The notes under the pieces: model-generated
Database searches by the model: none
What the model saw: only the letters and a program-made list of their open reading frames with translations
Told to the model about the DNA's origin: nothing
From: Deltaproteobacteria bacterium
Lineage (GTDB): Bacteria; Myxococcota_A; UBA9160; UBA4427
DNA length: 64,000 bases
Direction of reading: 5' to 3'
NCBI GenBank assembly: GCA_029261835.1
Contig: JAJDAO010000021.1
Coordinates: forward strand, 124,001-188,000
Translations under genes and position numbers: made by a program
Shown: positions 26,300 to 36,394 of the stretch, piece by piece
How the letters are laid out: every line of letters starts with the position of its first letter
Numbering within the stretch: position 1 is the stretch's first letter

Positions 26300-28735
26300 T
26301 CACAGACTCTCTGTCCCCAACGCTTCCGGCACCCGCCGCACCGTCACGAGCAGCGACGCGACGCCGAGTGCGTAGATGACCACCGACAGTCCCCAGACGG
26401 CGGTGAACCCGAACGTCATGGCCAACGCGATGGTCAGCACGCCACCCGTCACCGACGCGCAGCCATTGATCGCCCACGCCCACGGTACAAGGTCGGGATG
26501 GATCCGCGTCGCGATTCGAATACCGAGGGGGAAGAACATGCCCAGCACGATGCCCAGTGGGACGAGCACAAGCACCGTCGTCACGACGCGAATGGCCAGC
26601 GGTGCGCCGAGCAGCACGTCCTGTATCACCGGTAGCCCGAAGCGATAGAACAAGGCGAGCAGTGCGATCAACACCACGGCGACTCGCAGCACGAAAGGCT
26701 CATTGCCCACCCAGCGCTTGGACAGGTAGCTCCCCACACCGAGGAACGTGAGGAGGGAGAAGAGAGTGACGGTGAGCGAGTAGGTGGGATAGCCCAGGAA
26801 GAGGACGAAGCGCTGAATGAGACTGATCTCGAAGAGCATGAAGCCGAGACCCAGTGACAGGAAGTAGCCGAGCAATCCGATATGATCCGCGCGCACGACG
26901 CCTCGTCTGTGGAAGACGGTCAGGGGCAGCAGGATGAAGAGGGCGCCCAAGATCGTGAGCGTCACGACCAGGATGCCCAGCACGATCTGGCCAAGAGCGG
27001 TCAGGTGCGAGGGATTCAGCCCGCTGGCGCCGAGAAGCTCGCTCCAGCGGTAGAAGGTGAAGAAGAAGGGACGGTCGTCCGTAACGGGATCGACGAGGTG
27101 GCCGAGAGAATCGAAGAGCGCGCGCCGCGCCTCGCCCTGGAAGGCGACCAGGCCGTCGAAGACCTTGTTGCTCTCCCGGCCCGGAAGGTGCAGCACGCGG
27201 TACGCGTACTCTTCGGCGAAGTCGGACAACTTGCGGATCTGGTCCGGCGTGAATCGCTCCAGCTGAATCATCGTCTCGACATAGAGCATCTTGCTGTCGA
27301 TCACCGCGATGTGGTTCTCGGGATCGTCGATTCCCAGCCTGCGTAGGGCGTCCTGGGCGATGGAAGCGATGCGTCCGGCCGAGCGCGGGTTGTTGGGATT
27401 GAAGTTGCCGGTGGAGATGGAGAGCATGCCTCCCGGCTCGAGCCGTGCGAGATAGTCGAGGAACGACTCGACTGTGTAGAGGTAGTTCTCGGCCAGCACA
27501 TACGATCCGCTGTACTCTGCGGCCAGCGTATCGACGCCGGTGATCTGGATGATGTCGAAACGCCGATCGGTGGAGCGAACGAAGTGTCGACCCTCACCGG
27601 CCACGAGCTCGACGGCGGGCTGGTTGAAGAAGCTCCGGGTCGCCTCCAGATCCTGCACGAGCAGGCGGATCGCCACGGGATCCAGCTCGAGGCCCAACAC
27701 GGATCGAGCGCCGTACTGGCGGGCCACCACGATGTCGCGCCCGCCCCCCACGCCGATGATCATCACGCTGGGATCCGGCTTCGAGATCAGGTAGGGGGTG
27801 CGCAGGATGTGGTAGTCGAGTACCGAGAGCCGCTCGCCCGAGCTGGTGTCGTAGATGGCAGCGCCGGCGCTGCCATCGTGGGCGATGAAGTAGCGGGGCT
27901 TCTCGCAGCCCGTTTCGGGCGCAGTGGCACTCAGCCCCAGCTCCTTGCACTCCCTGCGCGGCCGCACGTTCTCGACCAGATCCGTCCGGAACAGAGATGT
28001 CCACTCTTCGTAGCGTGGCTCCATCGCGAGGAGACTGATCATCTGCGTCAGGTGCTTAGAGCGCGCGGGGCTGAACTCGATCGAAGAGGCGTAGAAGGAC
28101 CCCAGGATCGCCAGGGCGGTCATGCTGACGGTGATCGCACGCGCCACGGTCGTCGCGGCGAAGATCGCCGCTCCGACTGCGAACGCCGCGGCGGCCATCA
28201 CCACCGCGCCCGGCGGCGTGAGCACGTTCATCAAGACGACGGCCGCTCCGCAGCCGAGCCCAGCGCCCAGGAGATCCCAGAAGTAGAGGCGGTCCACGCG
28301 GTCGGCGACCTCGCGCAGCGACAGGCTGATCGCCAGGCCGGAGACGAAGAAGGGCACCGCGGTAAAGATCAGGTATGCGAGGAAGACGGCAAACTCGCGC
28401 CCGTCCTCCAGGATCCGCATGGGATCGAGGCGGAAGTGAGCGATGAAGGCGAGTACCGCGACGACCGAGAGCGCCGAGAGACCCGTCAGCAGTGTCAGCG
28501 TGCGGCGCAGGTCGACGCTGCCGATGTTGGGCCGCAGCGCCAGCAACGTGCCGGAGGCACCGTAACCCAGCAGTGCGGTGGAAATGATGATGTAGCCGAA
28601 GTGGTGCCAAATCGTGAAGGAGAGGACCCGGATCACCGAGACCTCGACCAAGAGGGTCGCGAAGGCGACACAGAATATCCCGGCACACAACATTCGAAAC
28701 GAACGGGCGTCCTGCCCGAATCTACCGCTCTGCAC
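26300..28735 (-). CDS. Polytopic membrane protein with spermidine-synthase-like methyltransferase-fold domain (paralogue 1)
   Basis: The protein has ~811 residues from the GTG at 28735 (GGGGGA nine bases upstream). A GTG six bases earlier and an ATG at 28693 are alternatives. The N-terminal half has about seven membrane helices starting MLCAGIFCVAFATLLVEVSV. A soluble SAM/aminopropyl-fold domain follows (PSVMIIGVGGGRDIVVARQYGARSVLGLELDP, FDIIQITGVDT). The C-terminus has about seven further helices (FMLFEISLIQRFVLFLGYPT, PWAWAINGCASVTGG). This TM-synthase-TM layout is a widespread uncharacterised family. A second copy lies at 46171-48690, on the far side of the cytochrome cassettes. Confidence 0.8.
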   Translation of the reverse strand: MQSGRFGQDARSFRMLCAGIFCVAFATLLVEVSVIRVLSFTIWHHFGYIIISTALLGYGASGTLLALRPNIGSVDLRRTLTLLTGLSALSVVAVLAFIAHFRLDPMRILEDGREFAVFLAYLIFTAVPFFVSGLAISLSLREVADRVDRLYFWDLLGAGLGCGAAVVLMNVLTPPGAVVMAAAAFAVGAAIFAATTVARAITVSMTALAILGSFYASSIEFSPARSKHLTQMISLLAMEPRYEEWTSLFRTDLVENVRPRRECKELGLSATAPETGCEKPRYFIAHDGSAGAAIYDTSSGERLSVLDYHILRTPYLISKPDPSVMIIGVGGGRDIVVARQYGARSVLGLELDPVAIRLLVQDLEATRSFFNQPAVELVAGEGRHFVRSTDRRFDIIQITGVDTLAAEYSGSYVLAENYLYTVESFLDYLARLEPGGMLSISTGNFNPNNPRSAGRIASIAQDALRRLGIDDPENHIAVIDSKMLYVETMIQLERFTPDQIRKLSDFAEEYAYRVLHLPGRESNKVFDGLVAFQGEARRALFDSLGHLVDPVTDDRPFFFTFYRWSELLGASGLNPSHLTALGQIVLGILVVTLTILGALFILLPLTVFHRRGVVRADHIGLLGYFLSLGLGFMLFEISLIQRFVLFLGYPTYSLTVTLFSLLTFLGVGSYLSKRWVGNEPFVLRVAVVLIALLALFYRFGLPVIQDVLLGAPLAIRVVTTVLVLVPLGIVLGMFFPLGIRIATRIHPDLVPWAWAINGCASVTGGVLTIALAMTFGFTAVWGLSVVIYALGVASLLVTVRRVPEALGTESL

Positions 28736-28952
28736 GCGCACGCATCCCCCAATCGCGATCCGTCGGGATCGGCGCCCGGCCAAGCCGGGCGTCAGGGTAT
28801 TCTCAAGGCTTCGAAGAGAGAAATCAACCGGCTTCCCGGTGCCCTGAGTCCGAAGGCAATAGAGCTGCACTGGCAGCCCTGATCCGAGTCATGCCTCCAC
28901 TTGCCGGGATGGCGACGAAGGGTCCCGCGCCGGGCGGTGCTACCGTGGCCGG

Positions 28953-30578
28953 ATGTCGAAGAGCGGAGAAGCGCCCCCCCGCGATGCTCAGTCGACTCAC
29001 CGCTCATCGGCTCGAGACGGCGCCCGGGCGGAGTGGTCCCGACTCGACCGGCTGCTTCTCGCTTCGTTGCTACTCGTCGGTCTGCTGAGTCTCCCCCAAC
29101 TCGTCCATCCCCACTACGACGTGGTGGGAGATGGATCCATCTATCTGGCCACCGCTGACGCTCTCTTGAAGGGAGAGGGCTACTCGTATCTCGAGACGCC
29201 CTATCGCGTCCGACCACCGGGGCTCTCGCTGCTGCTGGCGCCCGTGCTGGCTGTGGTCGGGCGCGATCATCAAGTGCTCAACGCCACGATCTCTCTTTGC
29301 GGCCTGCTTGCCGTAGTGTTGCTCTTCGTTCATCAGAGGCCGCGGCTGGGTGGCCCGCTTGCGCTGCTCGTCTCCCTGGCGATCTGGTTCAATCCCGGCT
29401 TTCAGAAGTACGCGAACCAGATGCTCTCGGACGTCCCGGGCCTGATGCTCGCCTTGGGCTGCCTGCTCGTGGCCCGCTGGTCCAATCGCCGGCCGGCGCT
29501 CTCGCGGGAGATCGTCCTGGGACTGTGCATCGGCCTGGCAATGTATCTGCGTACGGCACTCCTGCTTCTGCTCCCGGCCCTGTGGCTGGCCCGGCTGTTG
29601 GGCCCGGAAGCACCTCTTCGGAGCGGCGTTCCCGCGCTCGCGTCCTTCTTGCTGCGCCGAATTCTCCCAATGAGCGCGGCGGCCCTGCTTCTGATGTTGC
29701 CGTGGAGTCTACGCAACGCGGCAGTCGCGCCAGAGGGGCCCGTCGATCAGCTCGTCATCTACGACTACGCCACCGCCCAATGGCACGCTTCCTGGGCGGA
29801 TCCGGACTCGCCGTGGCTCTCGCCCATGCAGGTGCTGGCTCGCAGTGAGGAGCGCTCCTATCAGCTGGTGAAGTCACTCGGGAGCCGCATGCAGTGGGGG
29901 ACCTTCAGCCAAGCGCCGAGCCGGCGGGCCTTCGATCCGTGGGAGGCCTTCGTGACGGTGCTTCTGGGCGTGGGTCTGGTCGTCATCGCGTGGAGGCGAC
30001 GCGACGCCGCCTCCTTCTTCGCGTTGGGCACCCTGGCGGTGCTGCTCATCTACTTCGACTTTCACGCGAGGCTGGCGCTGCCCGTCTACGTCTTCGCCTT
30101 CGCGGCCTGCGCCGAGCTCGCGCGCGATCTGGCCGACCGGCTGCTCGGCCGCGGGCGCGGCGTACTGGCGACGGGGATGCTGCTCGCGCTCGTGCTCGTA
30201 TGGGACCTGGATCCCGGACGCGGCTGGGCGGCCGTGGAGGCCAAGGATCTGGACCTGCGCGAGCGCTGCCTCGCCCTGGAACAAATCGCGAGTGACGAGG
30301 TGAGATTCGCCACCACGCTCGGATGGCACTACTCCATGTGCCTCTCCCGCCCGGTGTTCGGCATCGCCCAGCGCGTCTTCAAGGAGGAGAACGCCGCAGC
30401 GGCCGAGAGCGTGATCGACCGGCATCGGATCAATACGGTCTTCCTCGACAGCACGAGCCGCTACGACACTCGATTCGCGGCGTATTTTCAGCTCAAGTAC
30501 GGCTCTCCCAAACGCGCCGGCGTGCTGCGCTACTGGCGCGTGCGGCCGCTTCCCTCGACCGACCGCGAAGCCGACTGA
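28953..30578 (+). CDS. GT-C-type membrane glycosyltransferase-like protein
   Basis: The protein has 541 residues and about 10-11 membrane helices. The first periplasmic loop has VVGDGSIYLATADALLKGEG, with an acidic motif positioned as in ArnT/PMT/GT39-like enzymes that use polyprenyl-phosphate sugars, and YRVRPPGLSLLLAP. The C-terminal ~110 residues are soluble and presumably periplasmic. It probably transfers a sugar to lipid, glycan or protein outside the cytoplasmic membrane. Divergent from the spermidine-synthase-like gene; convergent with a second GT-C-like gene. Donor and acceptor unknown. Confidence 0.72.
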   Translation: MSKSGEAPPRDAQSTHRSSARDGARAEWSRLDRLLLASLLLVGLLSLPQLVHPHYDVVGDGSIYLATADALLKGEGYSYLETPYRVRPPGLSLLLAPVLAVVGRDHQVLNATISLCGLLAVVLLFVHQRPRLGGPLALLVSLAIWFNPGFQKYANQMLSDVPGLMLALGCLLVARWSNRRPALSREIVLGLCIGLAMYLRTALLLLLPALWLARLLGPEAPLRSGVPALASFLLRRILPMSAAALLLMLPWSLRNAAVAPEGPVDQLVIYDYATAQWHASWADPDSPWLSPMQVLARSEERSYQLVKSLGSRMQWGTFSQAPSRRAFDPWEAFVTVLLGVGLVVIAWRRRDAASFFALGTLAVLLIYFDFHARLALPVYVFAFAACAELARDLADRLLGRGRGVLATGMLLALVLVWDLDPGRGWAAVEAKDLDLRERCLALEQIASDEVRFATTLGWHYSMCLSRPVFGIAQRVFKEENAAAAESVIDRHRINTVFLDSTSRYDTRFAAYFQLKYGSPKRAGVLRYWRVRPLPSTDREAD

Positions 30579-30610
30579 CGCGGCGCGAAAGGCGCCCGTT
30601 CCACTCCGCA

Positions 30611-32272
30611 TCAGCTGGGCGGCAACGCGGGGACCACACCGGACTCGAGTGCGCGGTGGATGCGCACGCGCATCTGCACTTTGGGCTGCCTTCGAATCGG
30701 CACGGCGCCGTAATAGAAGCTGGGGTTGGTGGAGAAAGGAAGCGGACTGCGCGTGACGGCCCGTCCGAGGCGCTTGCTAACCGCGATCTTCGGCAGGGCT
30801 TGGGTGCTGACGTCCCGGGCCGCGAGGATGAAGTCTCCCTCGGCAAGATCCGCGTAACCCGCGATCAGGGGAAGATAGCCACGCTCTTCCGAGTAGAACT
30901 GGAACCCCCAATGTCCCGTGAACCAGACGCGCTCGCGGGTCACATCATGACCCAATCGCTCCAGCTCTCGCGCAATGAGTCCCTGCGCTTCATGACGCGC
31001 ACGCGAGTCTGCGAGATCGGTGACACCAAAGAGCAGGCCAAGACAGACGCTGTAGAGCGCGACCCAGCGAAGTGCGTGAGGCGCTTTCTCCCTGGGCAGC
31101 CCGCAATGGGCTGCCACGAGCGTCGCGACGAAGATCGGGCCGATCAGGCGCCGCGCGGCGTGAAAGGGAGAGACGAAGAAGCAGGCCAAGAGCTCGATGG
31201 CAAACCAGATCAGCAAGAACAGGGTTCCACGCTCCCAGCCCGACTGTCTCCGCTTCAGGCCGGAAACAATGGGAATCAGCACGACGAGGACGACGACACA
31301 GCCCGCCGCGAAGAACGCATCGAGCGCCAGATCGCCTTCACCGAGCCGGATCGGCCGGATCGCTGTGGGCGTGGTGCGCGGTTCGAGCATCGCGACGACT
31401 ACGAGTGGGAGCGTCGCCAGCATCATTCCGACAGCCAGCAAGACCTTTGATTGTCGCAGGGTCGAGAGACCGAGCAGTGCCGGGGGCCAGGCCAGGGCAC
31501 CGAAGAGAGCCGTCCAGCCTATCGCCCAGGTGGTGGGTGTGTTGATCCAAGCTGCCTGCGGCGCAAGCATATAGTGGTGGAGGATATGGGACTCGCCATA
31601 TCGATGAACGAGCCAGGCCTCCCAGCCGAGGAAGACGCCCCCCGCCAGTCCGGCGGCCACTGCCGTGAGACGAAACTGGCGTGCCAGCAACCCGTAGATC
31701 ACCAGGGCGCCGGCCTGGGCCACGCTGTTGTACTTGGTCTGCATGGCGAGACCGACAAGCAGTCCAGCCAGCAGCGCAGTCGACAGCTGCGCCCGCTCGC
31801 AGGCCCGAATGAAGAGAGCGAGTGCTCCGAGCGACAACGACAGTGCGGGGATGTCGAGCATGAGATTGAAGGCGGGGACGATGCTGGGCGACAGCGAGCA
31901 GATCAGTAGCAGGGCAGTTCCGCCGGCGGGTGCGAAGCGGCGGATCAAGTCTCGCATGGCCCACACGAGCAGGAGCGCATACGGGAAGAGCCAGAGCTTC
32001 AGGACGGCGGGATGCTCACCCAGGAGCGCGATGCCCGCGCCGAGCCAATAGGGCAACCCCGCCGGCGCGAGAAGCTCCATGGCGGGGGTAAGGGTGTCGT
32101 ACCAGAAGATCTCGAATCCGTAGGGATCGGTGGCATGCGAAGCGATCTGTCGGGCGTAGTAGAGAAAGGCCGTATCGTCGATGGTGACGCGCTTCAGCGC
32201 GTTCAGCCCCGTGAGAGCCGCAGCGATCCACCAGATGGAGAGATCGGGTCGTCGCTTGTGCCGCAGCAGCAT
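30611..32272 (-). CDS. GT-C-type membrane glycosyltransferase-like protein
   Basis: The protein has 553 residues and about 11-12 helices. The early loop reads KRVTIDDTAFLYYARQI with an Asp-Asp pair at the position of the GT-C catalytic acid, followed by FNLMLDIPALSLSLGALALF. The C-terminal soluble part (~430-553) includes VWFTGHWGFQFYSEERGYLP, a pattern seen in membrane glycosyltransferases of the ArnT/Dol-P-Man-like group. It is 31 bp from the convergent gene at 28953-30578. Likely acts on a periplasmic acceptor; substrate unknown. Confidence 0.72.
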   Translation of the reverse strand: MLLRHKRRPDLSIWWIAAALTGLNALKRVTIDDTAFLYYARQIASHATDPYGFEIFWYDTLTPAMELLAPAGLPYWLGAGIALLGEHPAVLKLWLFPYALLLVWAMRDLIRRFAPAGGTALLLICSLSPSIVPAFNLMLDIPALSLSLGALALFIRACERAQLSTALLAGLLVGLAMQTKYNSVAQAGALVIYGLLARQFRLTAVAAGLAGGVFLGWEAWLVHRYGESHILHHYMLAPQAAWINTPTTWAIGWTALFGALAWPPALLGLSTLRQSKVLLAVGMMLATLPLVVVAMLEPRTTPTAIRPIRLGEGDLALDAFFAAGCVVVLVVLIPIVSGLKRRQSGWERGTLFLLIWFAIELLACFFVSPFHAARRLIGPIFVATLVAAHCGLPREKAPHALRWVALYSVCLGLLFGVTDLADSRARHEAQGLIARELERLGHDVTRERVWFTGHWGFQFYSEERGYLPLIAGYADLAEGDFILAARDVSTQALPKIAVSKRLGRAVTRSPLPFSTNPSFYYGAVPIRRQPKVQMRVRIHRALESGVVPALPPS

Positions 32273-32346
32273 CGGGGCAGCCTATCGCGCCTGGCCGGTA
32301 TGCACAGCCGTTCCCGTTGGGAGCGCCGCTCGAAATCGCGCCGCGA

Positions 32347-34929
32347 TCAGAGAACACCTCTCGCTGCGGGGTACGTGTCCACGAGGTAGTAGGCCCGAAC
32401 CTCTCCGGAGACATCGCCCTCGTCGTACGTGACCGTGACCGACGTGACCTCGCCCTTCTCATTCGCGCCCACGTCCGTGCGCTTCGTGTAGTAGAGCGGG
32501 AACGGCCGGTCGGTCTTGGCATCCACGAGCAGCAGGCTGAACACGTGATCCGCCCTCTTCAGTGAACCTCCGGAAATCGTGGCCGTCGCCGAGGAGCCAT
32601 TGCGCGAGAAACGCACCGACCCGACGCCCTCCGGCATGCTGGCGCGCCCGTCTCCGTAGAGAGACACGTTCAGGCCACCGAGCACCGCCATGTGTCCCGT
32701 GTCGATCTCTGACATACCCATCAGCTTGAGGAAGTTCCCGTAGTACTCCAGCTCGTCACAGAGAGCGATGGCGGCCAGCTCCGCGGGCTTCCTGATGGCG
32801 CCGGTTCTCGGGTCTACCCTCGTCGACGCGCGGTAGAACCCGAACGGCATGTCCCATGAGCCGACGAAGTTGATCTTGAAGCCGTCGTAGTTGTGGAAGG
32901 TCAAGAGCTCCCGGTCGTACTGCATGATGAGCGGGAAGCGCATTGCCATGGTCGGATCGACCACGGTATCCCCGTCCCGGAGCATGCCGGCGATCACCCA
33001 CACGATGGCTCTGTCCGGCACCCCCTCGACCGTGCCGCCAAGATAGTGGAGCGAGTCGAATCCAATCTGGTTCCAGGACGGCAACATCGTGGGGTTGGGG
33101 GCGGCGTACCGGCTGAACTCGAAGACCGTCGCCGGACCACCGCTCTGCTGCGGAACCTCGAACGGGGACATCTCTCCCGCACGAGGCGCGACTCGGAAGC
33201 TGAAGGTCTGATCGAAGCTGCCGCCCCTGCGGCCACCGAAGAACTTGAGCCCGAATCGCCATGGATTCGTCGTGTAGTCCCCCGCGATGTTCACGAGGAT
33301 GCTGCCTCCCTCGGGCCCGATCCAGGTTTCTTGCGGGACCATCGTGAAGAACTGCTCGTCTGCTGAGACCTTGACCTTCATCGCCGGAGCACCGGTGACG
33401 GTCACTCTCAGACTGTCCCGATCGATCGCGGCCTTCGATGTGTCGTCGCTCTCGCGTACGAAGAGCGTGAAGGCCAGCGGCTGATTGGCATCGATCGTTT
33501 CCAGAGGATCGAGCAGAAGCCCACCGAACGGGGTGGTATAGATCAAGAATACGCCTTCTGCGGGAAGCGCTTCGCCCGGTCCGAGGGTCGAGCGCGGGTC
33601 GTTCCTGCCCGCCTCCGTCAGCGGATAGTCATACGGAACATGGAAGACACCACCGTTCTGCCCGGCGATGTAGATCCCGGCCTTGCCGAGAGCGGGCGAG
33701 CTGTTCAGGTCGTTGCGCTCCTCGTCGATGCACAGATAGGACCAGCGCAGACTGCCGTCGGGATCGATGCTGAAGAGTCGCCCTTCCCCGTTGCCCAGAT
33801 AGATGCGATCTCTGGCGTCGACGGCCGGCGACGACCGGATGGGCCCCAGCGTGTCATGGGCCCACTTCACTTCTCCCGTATCGGGCTCCAGGGCGTAGAT
33901 CGTTCCGTCGGTCGAAGCCTGGATGAGCGTACCGTCGGAGAGTTGCGCCGGGCTAGAATAGATGTGACCGCGAAGTCCCCGCCGCCAGAGCTGCTTGCCG
34001 CTGTCCTGGGCGTAGGCACGAACGTATCCGTCGAATCCACCGATGATCAGAGCGCCGTTGTCTGCACTGGCAGTCAGCAGCGGCGACGCCGCGTTGGAGC
34101 CCCAACCTCCGCTGCTCCACTCGAGTTCGTGGCTCACCGTGTCGAAGGCGTACACATTCTTCATGGCCATGTATTGCGACCCGAAGAACATCCTCTTCGA
34201 GTTTACGTTCACCGCCGGCAGAGACCACATCAGCTCGTTACCTAGATACTCAGCCTTCTTCTGACCCGTATCCCGGTCGATTGCGTAGACAAGGAAGTTG
34301 TCGTTCGGGGCGATGAGGGTGCCGTCCTCGAGCATGGCGATGTTGCCTTCGAACCAGTCGACGTTGTAAGACTCGACGTCGTACTTCTCTTCGACGCTCG
34401 AGACGGTGTCGGCCTCGAACTTCCAGATGAGCTCTCCGCTCTCTCGCTCGAGGCAGTAGACGTGGGCATCACCAGACCCGAAGTAGACGCGTCCGCGGTC
34501 GTCGAGCAGGGCCGCCGAGTCGATCACCTCCGCGGTCTTGAACTTCCACTTGAGTCCACCGTCCTGCGCGAGCGCGTAGAAGTACTGGTCCGCAGAGCCG
34601 ATGTAGACAGTGCCTTCGCCGTCGACCACGGGCGAGCTGAAGACGCCCTTTCCGGCCCTGAACTCCCACGGTCGGAGTGACGGGTCGACGACCGGGCTCG
34701 TTGGGCTGCGGCCGTTCTGGAGCGCGTTGGCACGAAACTTCGGCCATGGACTTCCGGGATCAAGAGGGACCGCGTAGGCGTACTTCCCGTCGTAGCTCGG
34801 CACTTCGTCCGGAACGAAGACATACGTCCCGAACGGGATCACCATCATCACGTACCCGATTGCGATGACGACGAAGAGGCCCGCCGCAGCGTGCCACGTC
34901 CGAAGGCCGCGCCCTGCCAGGAGAACCAT
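32347..34929 (-). CDS. Membrane-anchored PQQ-like beta-propeller protein
   Basis: The protein has 860 residues. One N-terminal membrane segment is at ~12-34 (AAAGLFVVIAIGYVMMVIP), then a beta-propeller of PQQ-like blades from ~55 to ~440. Blades repeat FSSPVVDGEGTVYIGSAD, IDSAALLDDRGRVYFGSGD and IRSSPAVDARDRIYLGNGEG. The C-terminal 400 residues are beta-rich and not recognised. No quinoprotein Ca/PQQ residues can be confirmed, so a scaffold or assembly role (BamB-like fold) is as likely as enzymology. Its start lies 66 bp from the left edge of the first duplicated block, so it may share a regulatory region with the cytochrome cassette. Confidence 0.82.
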   Translation of the reverse strand: MVLLAGRGLRTWHAAAGLFVVIAIGYVMMVIPFGTYVFVPDEVPSYDGKYAYAVPLDPGSPWPKFRANALQNGRSPTSPVVDPSLRPWEFRAGKGVFSSPVVDGEGTVYIGSADQYFYALAQDGGLKWKFKTAEVIDSAALLDDRGRVYFGSGDAHVYCLERESGELIWKFEADTVSSVEEKYDVESYNVDWFEGNIAMLEDGTLIAPNDNFLVYAIDRDTGQKKAEYLGNELMWSLPAVNVNSKRMFFGSQYMAMKNVYAFDTVSHELEWSSGGWGSNAASPLLTASADNGALIIGGFDGYVRAYAQDSGKQLWRRGLRGHIYSSPAQLSDGTLIQASTDGTIYALEPDTGEVKWAHDTLGPIRSSPAVDARDRIYLGNGEGRLFSIDPDGSLRWSYLCIDEERNDLNSSPALGKAGIYIAGQNGGVFHVPYDYPLTEAGRNDPRSTLGPGEALPAEGVFLIYTTPFGGLLLDPLETIDANQPLAFTLFVRESDDTSKAAIDRDSLRVTVTGAPAMKVKVSADEQFFTMVPQETWIGPEGGSILVNIAGDYTTNPWRFGLKFFGGRRGGSFDQTFSFRVAPRAGEMSPFEVPQQSGGPATVFEFSRYAAPNPTMLPSWNQIGFDSLHYLGGTVEGVPDRAIVWVIAGMLRDGDTVVDPTMAMRFPLIMQYDRELLTFHNYDGFKINFVGSWDMPFGFYRASTRVDPRTGAIRKPAELAAIALCDELEYYGNFLKLMGMSEIDTGHMAVLGGLNVSLYGDGRASMPEGVGSVRFSRNGSSATATISGGSLKRADHVFSLLLVDAKTDRPFPLYYTKRTDVGANEKGEVTSVTVTYDEGDVSGEVRAYYLVDTYPAARGVL

Positions 34930-34993
34930 CGGCCACTCCCCTCGATGAGCATCTCAGGACCGGCACATGGAGCTGTCCGGGACGGTGCAAGGA

Positions 34994-35266
34994 TTAGCGC
35001 TCGGCCCGCTTGGGCTGCAAGACTGTTCTCCCCGTGGTGCGCCCGTTCCGGCGGGCCATGTGGCAAGCGCAAGATACAGAAGCAGAAAATTCATAATCAC
35101 CGAGAAACGAATCTAGGTGCTCTGGCACGATGTGCCCCTCGATTCTCGTAAATGGGAAACCGCCGAGCGCCTCGTCGAACTGTGCCATGCGGTTTCGAAA
35201 GTCGCGTGACAGATTGTCATGGATTGTGACTTCAACGTGTGGCAGGCAGCGACAGTTCACCAGCAC
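34994..35266 (-). pseudogene. Conserved small reading frame or relic in the copy A leader
   Basis: A 90-codon minus-strand frame aligns with the frame at 40845-41108 without indels and stays open in both. Shared segments are LPHV(E/A)VTIHDN, TRIE(G/R)HIVPE, SFLGDYE and SCACHMA. Substitutions are a mixture of silent and replacement. A second minus-strand stretch nearer the NHL gene (35330-35429, LPDGQSEYIFLDGGIRLSP, HASFVPEYILSER) also has a counterpart, but that copy contains a TGA. I do not recognise the family. It may be a decayed gene carried along in the duplication, or regulatory DNA with coincidental openness. Confidence 0.35.
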
Positions 35267-35411
35267 GCAGCGGAGACGCAGTCGCCTAACGCGCGTGAGC
35301 CACCCTGTAGCGAATCGCCGTCCGCTCGCTCAGGATGTACTCAGGCACAAAGCTTGCGTGCCGATAGGTCGGGGACAGGCGAATACCCCCATCCAAGAAG
35401 ATATACTCCGA

Positions 35412-35426
35412 CTGTCCGTCGGGCAG
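35412..35426 (+). promoter_or_regulatory. Conserved palindrome upstream of NHL gene A
   Basis: CTGTCCG T CGGGCAG has one G-U-compatible mismatch between its 7-base arms, 15 bases upstream of the ATG. It lies between a conserved TATACT (35402-35407) and the GAGGG ribosome site. The equivalent at 41264-41278 is a perfect palindrome. Candidate operator or mRNA hairpin for the NHL-cytochrome operon. Confidence 0.4.
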
Positions 35427-35440
35427 AGCGAGGGCTTTCC

Positions 35441-36394
35441 ATGCGGGATTCTTCCGAGATCCAGTTGCGTGTGTGGCGCACGACCAAGATGCGCCGAGGA
35501 TGTCGTAAGCTGGGATTGTTTCTCGCGGCGGCACTGCTCGCCGCCACTGGCCTCGGATGTCCGCCGGATCCAGATCTCAGTCTCGAGAACCGCAATCGAA
35601 TGCCAACGCGTGTCGCCCAGGGCTCGGGGGGACGCTTCTTTGTCACGGATGCACTTGCGGGCTCGGTCTTCGTCTACTCGTCGGACCTCACGCTGCAAAA
35701 CGAACTCAAGGACCTCGACCGTCCACTGGCCGTGGCCGTCGACAAATTCGGAAAGCTCTACGTGGGCAGCGACGGCCGCAATAGCGTGGAGGTGTACGAC
35801 CACCGGCTCCGCAAGCTGTGGGACATCGGCCAGGGCCAGATCCAGATGCCGACCGACATCGCGATCGATCGTGCCATGAACCTCTACATCGTAGACAGCC
35901 TGTCCGACACCGTTTGGGTGTACCGGCCCAACGGATCGCTGCTGCGGAACATCGGATCGACTGGAACGGGGGATGGGGAGCTGCGCTTTCCAACAGCGGT
36001 GACGGTGGCCTATCCCGGTGACGCGGGGGAGCTCATCGTGGCCGATCAGGCCAACGGCCGTGTCCAGGTATTCACGCTCGAGGGTGACTTCCTGCGCGGC
36101 TACGGAGAACCGATGGAAGCGTTCAGCCAGGAGTGGGAGGGACGCTTTGCCAAGATTCAGAGTCTGGCTGTGGATATCATGGGGCGGCTCCATGTCGCTG
36201 ACGCGTATCTGAATCGGGTCCAGATCCTCGACCCCAGCAGTGGCGCATTCATCGATTCCTACGGTGAGTTTGGCAGCGCCGCTGGCGAGCTCAACGTGCC
36301 GCTGGACCTGCACATCACTCAGGCTGGCGAGGTCGTGGTGACCAACTCTGGCACTCACAGGGTCGAAGTGGTCTACGAGGTAACGGAAAGATGA
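35441..36394 (+). CDS. NHL-repeat beta-propeller lipoprotein-like protein, copy A
   Basis: The protein has 317 residues; ATG 35441 has GAGGG six bases upstream. After ~16 residues comes an Arg-rich signal (MRRGCRKLGLFLAAALLAATGLGC) whose Cys suggests lipidation, though the lipobox GLGC is not canonical. The mature part is a six-bladed NHL-type propeller with repeats such as LDRPLAVAVDKFGKLYVGS, MPTDIAIDRAMNLYIVDS and ELRFPTAVTVAYPGDAGEL. Its stop overlaps the cytochrome ATG by four bases (ATGA), so the two are translationally coupled. I infer a periplasmic or outer-membrane partner or assembly factor of the cytochrome. Confidence 0.85.
   Translation: MRDSSEIQLRVWRTTKMRRGCRKLGLFLAAALLAATGLGCPPDPDLSLENRNRMPTRVAQGSGGRFFVTDALAGSVFVYSSDLTLQNELKDLDRPLAVAVDKFGKLYVGSDGRNSVEVYDHRLRKLWDIGQGQIQMPTDIAIDRAMNLYIVDSLSDTVWVYRPNGSLLRNIGSTGTGDGELRFPTAVTVAYPGDAGELIVADQANGRVQVFTLEGDFLRGYGEPMEAFSQEWEGRFAKIQSLAVDIMGRLHVADAYLNRVQILDPSSGAFIDSYGEFGSAAGELNVPLDLHITQAGEVVVTNSGTHRVEVVYEVTER

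Noticed and set aside
27584..28882. 432-codon plus-strand frame opposite the spermidine-synthase-like gene
   Set aside because: Composition rich in Arg, Gly, Asp and Glu without hydrophobic cores; the opposite strand has membrane helices and a SAM motif.
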